From Cloeon dipterum (Eukaryota > Arthropoda > Insecta > Ephemeroptera > Baetidae): 64,000 bases of DNA. The notes beneath the pieces are model-generated. The model saw nothing but the letters and a program-made list of their open reading frames with translations. It made no database searches and was not told where the DNA came from. The stretch spans positions 7,990,886-8,054,885 of the forward strand of contig NC_088789.1 in NCBI RefSeq assembly GCF_949628265.1, in the 5' to 3' direction. The translations under genes and the position numbers were made by a program. Below are positions 1 through 12,700 of this stretch, piece by piece (positions within the stretch are counted from its first letter, which is position 1; each line of letters starts with the position of its first letter).

Positions 1-1500
1 AAAGCAAAGTTATCTGTTTAAAAGCAGACGAGGAAATCAATGTAACAATTTCCAACTGGTGCTGCGATTGTGATAAAAGGTGAAATATTTCCTCGGCTGC
101 CTGGCTCGGCGGCTAATTCAATCACTTGGAAGCAAACTCTCTTGAGCCCTTTTTCCCTTTTTATCGCGCAGAAAGTTGAATCGCTCGCTCGCTCGACGGC
201 CTTTATGCCCGTTCTTTTGCGAGTAGACGATTTCATGCTCGAGCTGCACTCCTGATATCACTCCATTAAAAAAGAAGTTTCGTTGCAACTAACATCACAA
301 CTTCTGACCGAGCACTTTCGTATCATTCCATTAAATTCAATCGCAGGCCAACTTTTCAACAACTTTGCTTCTGTTGCATAACGCTGGCGGGCTCGCGCGT
401 TAATTCATTTAATAATTCAGCAGCCTGCTAAAAGAGGATTTCAACCTTTTACCATGCAGAGAGAGAGAGAGAGAGAGGCTCGTCGTTTAATTCCATTAGC
501 ATATTATCCCGGCGGCAGCTGTCCTGCGTTTTATTTTGTTTGCACCGTGCATGTTGTGTATTCCTCTCGGCACGCAAAACGCTTTTCGCATCTGTGTTTA
601 ATACCGGCGGGCCGTGATGTAATTAGCGGTCCTGCTTTTTATTTTCGGTCCGAACAAATCGGATTAAAAGGGTTCGCCACGACCGATCCGGTTGGGAAGA
701 AAGCCGCCACCGTTGTCGACGCCGCTGTGCAGTGTCGATCGTAACGAGTAAAATTAATTGGCACTCGGCTGTAAAGTCTCGAGATGTAATATTTTAAGCA
801 GCACCGACAGCTACAACCGACTGCTGACCGGCGGGTGATTTCAACATTTTTACTGCCGCTGCTTCTCGGCAGCCGCGACGCCTTTCGAATGAAGTTGTAG
901 CCAATTATTCCATTTTCCACTTATTGGAAATAATTAGCTCGCGAAAAGCGTGCTCGTTTATTGCTTCTTCTGCTTCGCAGCATCCTATGTGTGTGAGAAA
1001 GCGGACGAAAACCGATTATCCAGAACGGGCACAATTAAGCTCGCGAAGAAATATGGAAGGCGTAATTAAAATTTAAAGAGCCATCCATCCATCGATTGGT
1101 GCGATCGTCTATTTCGGTTAGGCTAGCTGACATTTTATTATCGTTTAAACAACACGCCTGCTTCGCTGCTAACCAGTAATTTCACGTACCCCGTCATTAA
1201 TCCGTCTTCTTTCGCCTGAGAGCAACTTGTTGTCTCGCGCGTCTCGAGATTTCGCATGCATATGCAACGAACACATCAATCGATCCACTAATGGCGGATA
1301 AAAATTCAATGAATAAAATTTGCATACAAATTCGCGTCTGATGTGTGTATTTGTATGTACGTACATGTGAGCACACACACTGGTTAAAATAAAATTAATT
1401 CGCCGGCGTGCGTCTCTTTTGCACCCCCCGTCTCGCGCTTGTGTGTGTTGGCGCACCCCACTCGACGTGAGGGTGTTATTAAAAAGTATTAAGTTACCCC
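1..1500. other. Upstream noncoding region of tay
   Basis: No credible coding exon was seen here. Open frames are under 100 codons, lack family motifs and stop at random. The sequence alternates TAAT/ATTA-rich patches with GC-rich, CpG-containing patches and has a short GA run near 460-477. It lies directly upstream of the tay leader, so it may contain promoter-proximal regulatory DNA; that is inference from position only. Confidence 0.6.
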
Positions 1501-1549
1501 TTTTTCTTGAGGGTGTTTATATGCTAATGCGGCGGCGGCTGCGGTGCCA

Positions 1550-2146
1550 GCAGTTCTGAAGTGGGAAGTGGCGCGGTGAGCGGCGCGGCCACCAGCCGGC
1601 GCTTCCGTCGCCGCCGAGCCGCCTCAGTCTGTGTTCGGAGGCGGACGAGTGAGCACGCACCCGTGGTCTTTTGGTGCCCCGCCGACTAGCCCTCAGCCAC
1701 CGCTTCTGGACCCCCGAATCTGGATTAACCCTTGCGTCAGGTGCATTTCTGTGCGTCGAACGAGCCCTTCGGCGCGGGTCTGTGTGTTCGCGAGTGCCCT
1801 TCGAGCAGATTAAATGGTCCGTTCGACGAGGAAATGCTGCGTTTTCGACCGACTCCGCCGAGGCCTGCCGTGACACACGGATTCTTGCTTCTTGTCGTGG
1901 ATTCGTTGGCAGCCGTGTAGCGAGCGAGCGGGCGAGCGAGCGACGTCGCAGCAGAGGCAGCAGCAGCCGCCGCCGCGCACCCTCCTAGTCACCCCATGGA
2001 TTCCGTCCTCCTTTCGATCAATAACTTTTTTTCTGGGCGCCTCGTCGTACCACGAGCAGCAGCAGCAGCGGCAGCCGCGGCACCGACGGCCGAGTGAAGA
2101 AGGAACAGAACAACCGGCCGATTTGATGGTGGTGGCCGGTGCGTGA
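1550..2146 (+). promoter_or_regulatory. tay: Probable 5' leader and promoter region of tay, with upstream ORFs
   Basis: This GC-rich stretch abuts the first tay coding exon and has no long frame that continues into it. A TCAGTC sequence at 1624-1629 fits the arthropod initiator consensus, but a single short match is weak evidence. At least four upstream AUGs open short frames: 1814 (19 codons plus stop), 1834 (29 codons), 1996 (33 codons, with an alanine run from a GCAGCA repeat) and 2126 (six codons, stopping at 2144-2146). An in-frame TGA at 2144 shows that the tay frame cannot start further upstream within this contiguous stretch. Confidence 0.45.
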
Positions 2147-2859
2147 CTTGCTCGGCCAGCGCAGCTCCCGTTTGCGCGGGGGCTCGACACCGCGGCGAAA
2201 ATTCACAAGAAGCGCAGGGCGTATCGTTTCGGCGCCGATCACGTGCTAAACGGCGTTACGACGTTGACCCTAAATTGCGCCGCGGGCATCCCTCCGCCCT
2301 GCCCAAAGACGGCATCCGAGGCGCGGGGGGAGTACTTCGAGGGAGTCGCCCTCACCGAGCACTCGTCCTCAGCCGATGAAGAGGTGACCGACGACCCAGA
2401 GCGCGGCGCCTCGCCCGCCAGCACCTCCGCACCGCCCAATGGCGCCGCCGACGAGTCCGAGGCGGCCGACTCGCGCCCCGACGACGACGACGACGACGCG
2501 GTGCCCACAGACCTGAGCGTCGACCGCACCAGGGAGCCGGAGCCCAAGGTACCGCTCACTCCGTTCTCCCCCTTCGCAATTTTCCCCCTAATTTCGTAAA
2601 ATTATAAGTCCTCTTAACTTTTCGAGCACACCTCTCCCCCCAATCGTGCGTGAAAAACGCGATAAAGGGCTGAGCGAGCGTGGAATTTGGCAGGGGTATG
2701 CTAATTAGCGGTGATTGGCGGCGGCGAGGCTGCCAATATTGGCGCGGAGGCTGCGCCGCGCCGAGATCAACAGATTAGCCATTCAGCCGCGTCTCATTTC
2801 TCATTCTCGCCAATTAGCGCCGCCAGAATGTGTATCTGCCATCCATCACCGTGGTGCTT

Positions 2860-2932
<73 letters not shown>

Positions 2933-5900
2933 CGCTCCGTGTGTGTGTATGTACTGAACAGACGAGAGCACCCGACCGACCAGCAGTGTGTGTGTTTGTG
3001 TTTGCTGGCCGAGGCATAATTAAATGAATCAGCGCAAAGTGCCGCCATAAAACGACAAACTATTAATAATTGCACTCCAATTAAGTGTCGTAAAACGCGC
3101 GGCTCATTAAATGATCGCCGCTGCTGATTCCGATCGAAATTCCCTCTTAATTGGATCGTCGACGTTAATGGGCAGAATTACCCGACGAAATAATTATGGT
3201 GAAATGAAAGACTTGCGGAGGCGCGTTGCTCTTTATCTGCCGGCGGATCTTAAGTAGTAATTCACATTTTTCGCTCGGAAAATGTGGAGGTTGCACACGG
3301 TTTTTATCTTTACGCAGATAGCGCGCTGCGCAATTCGCGCGTGTTTAGAAGTCCTTTTTGAAAAGGGACGGGCATGAATGGAATTTGGCGTCTGAAAAGT
3401 TGCACGGCAAATACATATATATTCGCTCCACCCTTTTTCGCTCAACAGCTCGCGTCACTCTCCATTTGCTAACCCCCTTGATGAGTTCTTTAAAAATCGC
3501 TCTCTTTGTCTCTGGGCACCATTACAAAAAGAGAGAGAGAGCGAAGACGAAGTGTTTTGTTTGTCTAAGAAGTTTTGTTTGCTTGCCCACATACAGCGGC
3601 GGGCGGGCGAGCGAGTAAGAAAAAGAATTGACGGCGGCAGCAGGGTCTTTAAAAAAGCAGCATTCTTTGGCTTACACCACCGCGCGCCACACTAAAACAG
3701 AGCCGCCAAGCCGCAGTCTGGCGCTTTTTTCCTCCTTTAACCCAACACCCCATCGCCAGCCAGCCAGAGCAGCATTCACTCCTCGAGAGCAGACCAGAAT
3801 TACGATGAAATAAGTTGAAATAAAAAGCGGCAGAAGGCAGCTTCCAATGTAAAACGAGCAATTGAACGTGGCCAGGAATTTAAAACTCTTGTTTTGGCAT
3901 GGCGCCCCTTGTAATTTACCACCGCCGCCCAAATAAATACCACACAGCACACAATGGGTCCTGTTTGTATGTGATATTTAAAAAGCTGCAGCAGTCTGCT
4001 CTCTCGCTTTGTGAATGTGTTTGTGTGAAATCTTTTGGCACGTCACCATCAAATTTTTGGCTCGTCAGCGTGCCGCGAGATTTATCGAGCTGCACGCGGG
4101 ACAATTTATCTCGCACTTAAACGATGGACGCACGTGCAGTCTGATTTTCCCGTTTTTGTTTTTCCCGAGGTCGTCGAAACGAGGTCCCCTGGAAACGAGG
4201 AAACCGCTTTTCCGTCGACAGCACCGGCTCTCGCGTTTATTTATTCCCTCTTTCACCTGTTTTTCGCTTTTCGGGAGCGGAAATTGACACGATTTGGTTG
4301 CACAGATAAAAGCACGTGCCGACTCGGAAAACACGGCCAACCACGGCAGTTATCATTCGGGGGAACAATCCGCGTCATCAAATAAAGTGAAACGGCCGCG
4401 TGGAATCGTCAAATTATCGTAATGCGTGGAAATGTGAGATAATTTCGTGGTGGCCGTCACGTAGGCAGAATAAAATTCCGGAAAAATTCTACTTCCTAAT
4501 TTGGGAAATAATGGACAGCCGGCCGAGACAAATGGCGAGACAAAAAGTGGCTTCGAGGCTAATTAACCGCGTTTAGAATTCATTCAGATTTTCACGAAGG
4601 TCTTTTCCTCTCTGTGTTTGCAAAATAAAGTCGAGTTAATTGCTTCAAGGACCAAACCAAGTGTACGGCACTCTTTAATGAGTCTGCAGACACAATGTTG
4701 ATATACAATCAGAGGAAAGTGTCCGTAAAACTACAGGAAAAGCCCAGTTTAAATTAACATTATTTTGCACTCGAGCCTTTCTTATCACGAAACAGGTTCT
4801 ATTTCTTTATTAACCGCTCCTCACCAGTAGCTCAAAATAAAGAAGAACTTTTTAGAAGGCATCTAAATGGTGTAGTCATACTAGTCATGAACTCTCGGAA
4901 CAGCATTTAGCTAACCAGAAATTAAAATATTTAAATTGATAAATTTTATCTGAAATTTCACACTCAATAGTTTGTAAACTGAGCAAAAAAGTCCTAAAAA
5001 TCGGTACTCTATTGCTTGATGTCCTTCGATTTTTTTGCATATTTTTCATTAAAATAAGCTGTATAAGCTTTTAAATGGACGCCCTTTCAAACGGAGCTTC
5101 TGGAGTTTTAAAACATGCACGAAGAAAAGTCGCCTCTGCCAATGACTGTGGTGCGACAAAACATTTTCTCGCCAGAAATCGATTAATCCCGCAGTTGGCA
5201 CGACGGCGAGCAAGTTGCGAATGTTACACCGCAGCAAAAATCGGTGCTCGGTCTGACTGAGTATGAGAGCAAAGGCGTCGTGGTTTAGGGGCCAGGCCAC
5301 TTTTTGCCGTCCCCCTGCCGGAGATATTAGCGCAAAGAGCGAGTGGAATGCGGTTCCTCTCTTAAAATATTACCACCAAATAAATATAAATTCGCCAGCA
5401 TAAGACGAGGAGGAATAAACGAGCGGCGGCGCGTATATGTAATATTTATGCGCGGCTTAGAACTCGTTTTCGCATTGCTCCGGCAGACGGCTGCTGCAGC
5501 CTCGGTAAAAAAAGAGCGATGGACACACATTTTATCGTGCGTCCACCCATGGGACTGAAAAATAACGTGTATAATAAATATTTTATCAGCTGGCATTATC
5601 AGCACACACACGCGGGCAGACATTTGCAAAAGTTGTTCTTACCAGGCACTTACACATTCTTAATGGCGGGTAAAAGCTTTCCGAGCATGAATTTCCACCT
5701 CGGCTTGAATTTTGATGGCAGGCAACTTTGGCAGCGTAATCGCTTTATACGGCGACAAGCAGCTGATCCGAGCCTTAGAAATTGCCTGTGAAAGATTTAA
5801 TCTGGCCGGCTGACGCTAATTAATTTATTGCTCGGCCCCTTCAACCTTGCATATCCTCCTTTTTTTTATTGCTGATCCCATGAATTATGTAAGCAATTAC

Positions 5901-8900
5901 GTGTGTATCACTTCACGCTAGCTGCCGTCATATCTAAAGTATTTCTGTCACAACTGAAAAACCGGAGGCAGCAGCTATGAAACCTGCTAAAGCGCTTAAC
6001 CGGCTTAAGAGGATGATAAAAACTTTTTAATGTAAAGCGATTTTTTATTCCCTGCTGCAAATGACCTTTAAATACAACTGAAAATGTGTTTACTTTGAAA
6101 TCTCACCATCGTCGATCTTGACGAACCTTTTCAACTTGCTCGCATTTACACCCATCGAGAAGCAATTATTCTTGTATCAGATTTGATTTAACATAAGTGC
6201 TTGTTAGATGTGTCGTGCATAAACGTATCAATTCACTTTACGATGCTTGGCGTCTTTCTTAATCGAGCACAAGTGCTATTAATAAAGCGCGGCTATCGGC
6301 GCTCTGCATCTTTCTACCCTGATTTCCAGCATCCCGCGATGCGTCAGGAATGGCAATATTGAATGTATAAATCCAGTCTTGGCGCGTCTGGGCGTATCAA
6401 TTAGCCATTCAATCAAGATTACTTAAATATTTCAAAAGGCAGCGGGGAAAAGCACAAGTGCAACCCACACACGTCGTAAACAAGCTCTCCGCTCGCATGA
6501 GCACCGGCGCGTTTTATTGACGCAGCGGCAGATAATAAAAAATAATAATATTATTACACGCCAGAGTGCTATTATTAATGTTCCGAGGAGGCAAGCCGGA
6601 TAATTTATGCCCCGATAATTTACGAATGTTAACTCGCGTATTATAATCATCATCGTCGTCGGGCGAGAGCCTCTCGGCTTCTACATAAAAACGAAACGCC
6701 TCGTTTAATTGTGGTGCCGTTTTCTCTTCTCTTGCTCTCCCCCGGTGTTTATTTACAAGTGGCTGTAAATAAGCTGAAATGAGCGCGGCTATCGTCGTTT
6801 CGATCTCTTCTTTATGTACTCTTGCTGGGTGAGAAGTCTGAGGAAAGAATAAAAAAATCACCGCCGCGCGGACGATTGACGACTCGAGGGAGCGCGAGTT
6901 TATTTTAATTCGATTAGTCGCGGTCGTGTTTGCCAGGCAATTTATTTTCGCTGTTTGTCTTGCTCTCGCAATCAAAAGTTGTCTCGCGGGCGCCGCGGCT
7001 CCGCTAATTAAACATGTATGGACGACGGTACGAATTTGAGTTTCCTGCGCGCGGCTCGGCATAATATTATATCTGGGCAAACTTCGCAGTTGTGTTTGGT
7101 TTTCTTTATTTGCCCACTCTTGAGGGAGTTTGAACAAAATCCATTATTTGCACACCCAGGCCGAGAGTAATTTCTCGCGCGCGCACAGTTGATGCTAATG
7201 AGCGCGCTAGTCTTACTTATGCGCCTCGCTCCTCACTCGGATAACTTGGAGCCTCTCCAGACTCGAGTGTTTGGAAACCTTTCATAGTGTTTTGCAGTTA
7301 ATAAATGGTTTTTTGATGAGCTCATTCGTTTTGCTTTGCGCCAGATGCAACAATACCATACGAAGATTTGAAAAATGAGGTCGTTCACTCAGTTGTTTAC
7401 CTGTCTAAAAACTTAGGGCTGTGTTTTATTCGTTTCTTAAGATCAGAAAGACTGGTCCAATAAGTTTATTTCCCTTTTATTGTGTATTTCATCGAGTAAA
7501 AAATAAAAGTCATCCTGTTTCATGTAGAGCGTCACATAGTAAAAATGTATTCAGTGTAAGACAAAATTTTATTTTTAATATGCGAATATTTTATAAGTGT
7601 CCTAAGAAAATATTAATTAGTTGCAGTTAGATTATTTTTCCTCATTTTAGCAGATTTAGAACAAATACGCCTTATTTAGGGAAGAGAACAACTTGTCGTC
7701 TACAGAGCGTAGATAAATCAGATGTCTGAAATTTCTGATGTTCAACTCAAAATTTCTTGCAGCTGTATAGTAGCAGCAGCTAGTAGATTGCCTTATGCAA
7801 TCCAAAATTTGACTACATTTCAGTTGCGTTGTTAGCAACTCTAAGTGACAAAGCACTTTCTGGCAAAAAGCATATTTATGTTCCCTTTCGTCCACTCCCC
7901 AGCGCAGAAAAACCAACTCGATATTTCATTTTGACAATCGCAGAACAACAACAAGCCGCTTTTTTATCAACGTGGCTGAATCGTGGGCGCTGGATGCTTT
8001 ATTTTTCGCCGGGCACATCCTGAATGCAGGGTAAGCAGAAGTAGTGCGAGCAGCGTGTCCATGTCGTATACGTTCGAGTGAGTGTGTGTGTTAATTTTAA
8101 TTACAATCTCCTTTTTCGATACACAAATATCAGTGGCCGCGATCGACGGGGCGGGCGGACAATGGCTCGTACGCCGCACGTAATAAGTGCTGCGTTGTTG
8201 TTCGCCTTTGCATCGGGCCAAGAGGCCGCGCTGCTTTAATAACTAATGATGCAGGCGTATCAGCCGGCAGAAAGCAGCAAGAAGAAAATAATTTCCACTA
8301 ACAATGCGAGCGGCAGAATAATGCTATTATGGCCGGCACCTCCTTATTTAACTCGCACACACACACACATACACAGCTGGCAACTTGCATCTCATCGTGC
8401 CGAGAGTCGCGGTCGTGATAGCAGCGCCGAGATTAGAAGCCAGACGGAATAATACGAGCTGCATTGTTGTCCGTTTTACTCGCGCAGCCAGCATCTCGCG
8501 TGAAATGATTCAAACGGTGAGGAATGCGCCTAAAGATTAATGTGACCTGACTATCGCTTATCGCCGCAGCATAAATATACGTTTGTATAAAATACAAATA
8601 TACTGACCAGCCTTTTCACTGCCGGCTGGCTTGGTACGCTCGACGCTTATCGCCCGCCTCTCTCACTCTCTCATGTGAATTAATAATCGTTTCCCTCTGA
8701 ATCTCTACTCGTATGCCAGAGTGTGAAGACCGCGTTAAAGCGAGAACCACGACGGAACCGATCGTGTTATTGGAGCCGATTTGTAAATGCGCCGTATAAT
8801 CGAGCGTGCGACGACCAAGTTGAATGTCGGATAGAACAAATCTCGTTTTTGGCGTTTGTCGCAGCGGCGTCACAGTTGTTCCTCGGCCCCGCCAACCGTG

Positions 8901-9643
8901 ACTGCTCTTTTATTTTTTCTCTGCTGATTTTAAACGCTGCTGGTTCGATTTAATTGCAAATCGCCGTGCCTTTTGATCAGAAGAATACTTTTCTATAAAT
9001 AACTCCTACTATGCGAACAACAAACTGCGGCTAGATAGGAAAAGGATTAAATTTTAATTGGTTAATATTTTATCCAGAAAATGTATTAACAATTTAGATG
9101 TAAAAAATTAATAACGTTCCATAAGGTAAATCACACATTTCAGAAGATATGGGAAAAGGTGAAAAGGAGAATGGAAAAAATTGTTTTTATTGAAAAAAAT
9201 TTCCTCTAGTAAAAAACGTATTGAAATATTTTAAAACATATACCTATAACGATCATGTTGGAATTTATTTTTTATCTAACAGTAAGAAACAAATTCTGTT
9301 TTTTCAATCCGCTTCGAACGAGCCAGAATGTTAATTACAGGCTTACCCAAACAAGGCACAAAATTTGAAACACAGAGGCGGATTTATTGGAGCGAATTGG
9401 AGGTCTGTGTGTTTGCAAAGCAACGGAAGCAATTTGGCACGTTTGCACTATCCGCTGCTTTTTGCGCCTTTTTTCGGCTGAGCGACGCGAAAGAGCGAAC
9501 AATCCTGGGAAGGTGCGACTGAAAAAGCTTAGACAGGATGCTGGCTGGCTGGCGGGTGTTTGCTTGCGCTGATGATGATGTGCTTACCGAGCAGATAATT
9601 ATGCTTGTACACTTCTTGCGTTACACAATTATCGCGCGCGCGC

Positions 9644-9731
<88 letters not shown>

Positions 9732-12700
9732 CAAAGGTAAACTCGACTCGCACACGCCAAGCACAGCAAATTAGTTGGAAAAGCGAAGAAGAAGCTGCTG
9801 CGTCAGTCCGTCAGCGGAATTATTATGAATAGTCTCACACACGTACGCACATTTCAGCAGAAATGCAACGCAACCCGCCGGGCGGGAATCGTGCGAGTGT
9901 TGTACTTCAACACCGTGCGTATCATGAACTTTGCCTGACTAGCTGAGTGCGCGCTGAAACTCAACCCCTTTGGAGAAACTGAAGACGACGTGCTGCTGCT
10001 TAGGAGTGTTTTGATCGTCAAATACAAAACAAGAGAGCGAGCGAACGAAAATTGATATCGGCCGTGTTTTGTTTGAGATGCCCACAGAAGTGGAAATAAC
10101 GCTGATACGTGATAGATTTTCTAGCTGCGACAGCAGCTTTGTGAAAAATTGCGCGCAGCGTGTGTGTATGTGTTTTCAAGCTTGCTAGATCGAGTTTCAC
10201 CTCTCTCTCTCTCTCTCTTCCCGCGTATTGTGCTTTTTCTCCCCGTGATCGCACACCAGGGTAAAAGTGAATCTTTTTTTTAACATACACGATGATTTTT
10301 CAGCTTTCCAACAATCTATTTGGAAATAATACAAACACATATTTCACTCGCGGAGCTAAAATTCTGCTGCCAGACTGCGTACGTGTGTGCTTTATAGAAA
10401 TAAATGTGTATAACAATGTGTTGCAATGTCAACGGCTCGCAAGCAAAGTTCTCATGACGGCGAGCAAACTGGAGTGCCAACTGGTCGTCGGCCGTGTGTG
10501 TGTGTGATAAACAATAATTCTCAGAAGTGGGATATAATAAAAGGCAGGTCTCGTTTCCAAATAGGGTAGCTTGCGAGCGCTTTGAACAGCACCGTCGCCG
10601 TTTGCGCTTTGTCAAGTTTGTCGGCCGAGAATGTGTTGTGTGAGTTGAAATTAATTATTCAGACTATTAACTTAATACGGATAATGGCCTTTTATAATGT
10701 AATAAGGCGCGGCAAAAACGACACGCAGAGAGAAGCAGCCGAGCGGTTGCGCTCGGCGACGATGATGATGTGTCTCTCAATCAGGCATAACGTGTTGCCG
10801 GAGTACGCAGAACAGCACTCGCTTCTCGAAACCCTTTTAACCGCTCTTTTCCTTTGACGAAATGCTTTTTCTGCTTCAACCGAAAACACACAAAACGGTG
10901 ATTTCCACTACACACCTGAGAATTTCTACTATAAGCAAGCCTTTTTTAAAAGCAAAAAGGCCAATAAATTGCTTTAATTAACTTAATTTAACATCCATTA
11001 ATTGTAATTGGATCGTTTATGAAATAATTAATCAAAAAAGTTCACTGGGCGTTGGTGTTTTACTTCTTTTTTTCATTCTTGCTAATATTTGGACAATGCA
11101 ATATTCCGTTTTTAACAATCCAATGCTTTATTGTACCGCTGAATCTCGCAACAGAGGGAATTCCACATAAACAGTGCAGTGGAGGAAATTTGTATCTACG
11201 TCTCGGCGTGCGCAATTAAGCAGTGAGTGAGTTGTTTTTCGCGCTCTCAGCCGCCGTTTTGGTAATTACGATACGTCACTCGTCGGTGCCTTAATTAAGT
11301 GAGAGATAAAATTTTAATTGGTACCAAACGCAGGCCGTCGCCGCGGAGACAATTTTCCAATGTCGCCGAGCATGAACTTCTTGGAATTACGCGCGTAATT
11401 TCTGCACTACGCTGCGATAATAATAATTACTCTTGTTAATAATTGCCACGTCTCCGGGGCACGGAATTATTACATTGTTTGCTGCTGCAGCAGTGAATTC
11501 ACTTTCGACATACGGAATCGAGCCTGCTGTTTAGATCGTATCGCTGACTGTTTTTCATTATTCGAGATTGGCATCTCTGCGCGGAATGCTTTTCACACAA
11601 GACGAGAACAATTTGAAATGCGAGATTTCCAGATTGGAATTGCATCGAATTTCGCAACATTTGTTATACTCGCCGCACGCTCTTTGCTTGTAATTATAAT
11701 TAAATATCAACAGTAAAAAATGAATTTAAAAGTTCAAGTCTCGTCTTATGTGCTGGTTGTGCATTTTGAAATTTGAGATTTCCTCTTTGTTGGGTGTTCC
11801 CCGATTGGAAACCAGATCCGCATGAGCAAATTCTCTCTTCACTCGCAGCAATTACCCGCTACTGCTGCTGCCGAAATTAGCCCAGCTTGCGAATTTCCGT
11901 CCCTTTGAGTGTCTAACGAGCATGGCGGCAAGTTCGTCAAACGTCGACGGACGAGGGCAAGAAGGCTGCCAACAGCAGCAGCAGCCACGACGCGCCCAAT
12001 ATACATATACACACATACAATAATTGGCATTCGGCGCGAGTTGCGAAATCGAATAAGCAGTCTCGTCGGTTGGCAGCTCCGCTGACAACAATATTAACTG
12101 CAGACGCGTCGTTCGTTCACGAGCTCGCCTCCTCTTTCTCCTTGGCGCTTCTACTTCTACTTGATGGTGATTCAATTACTCGGCTGGCAAATAATCTGAT
12201 TCGAATCACGTCGTTACTTAAATTATCGTGTTGCATGAAGGGGCGCATATTATATGGCGCGCAGCTAAATGAGAGTCGTTTCACACTCGCTGCCTGCCTG
12301 CCGAGCTGGCTCCTCGCGCATTAAAATTCGCCGGAGGAGCGAAAGAGCGCCGAGGGCACTTTCCACTCACCTCACGTACTTTCCGGCCGCGGCAGAAAGA
12401 AAAGTTATTGCCGCGCTGCACTCACCGGCGTGTAGCCTGTGGGAAAGAATTTCCACCGAATTAATGCTGTATCACTTGCGAGGAATATAAAATCGCTTGA
12501 TTTACGACGCTGCCGCCACACATACCGGGGGATGAATTTCAACCTCTTCGCCGGCGGATTCCCTTAATTCGCGGATCTCTTCTTAATTGCCGCATTCTCG
12601 AAAGCATGCGGGATTGCTCGAATATTTGGGCTATATAATGCGAAATTTGGGCTATATAATGCGAAATTTGGCCCGTCTCCATGGCAACCGGCAAATTTGG

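Noticed and set aside
2711..3075. Frames encoding Leu-Ser or Arg-Glu repeats
   Set aside because: Direct translations of the CT microsatellite, with nothing on either side.
9529..9832. Frames encoding Arg-Glu or Ser-Leu repeats
   Set aside because: Translations of the GA microsatellite.
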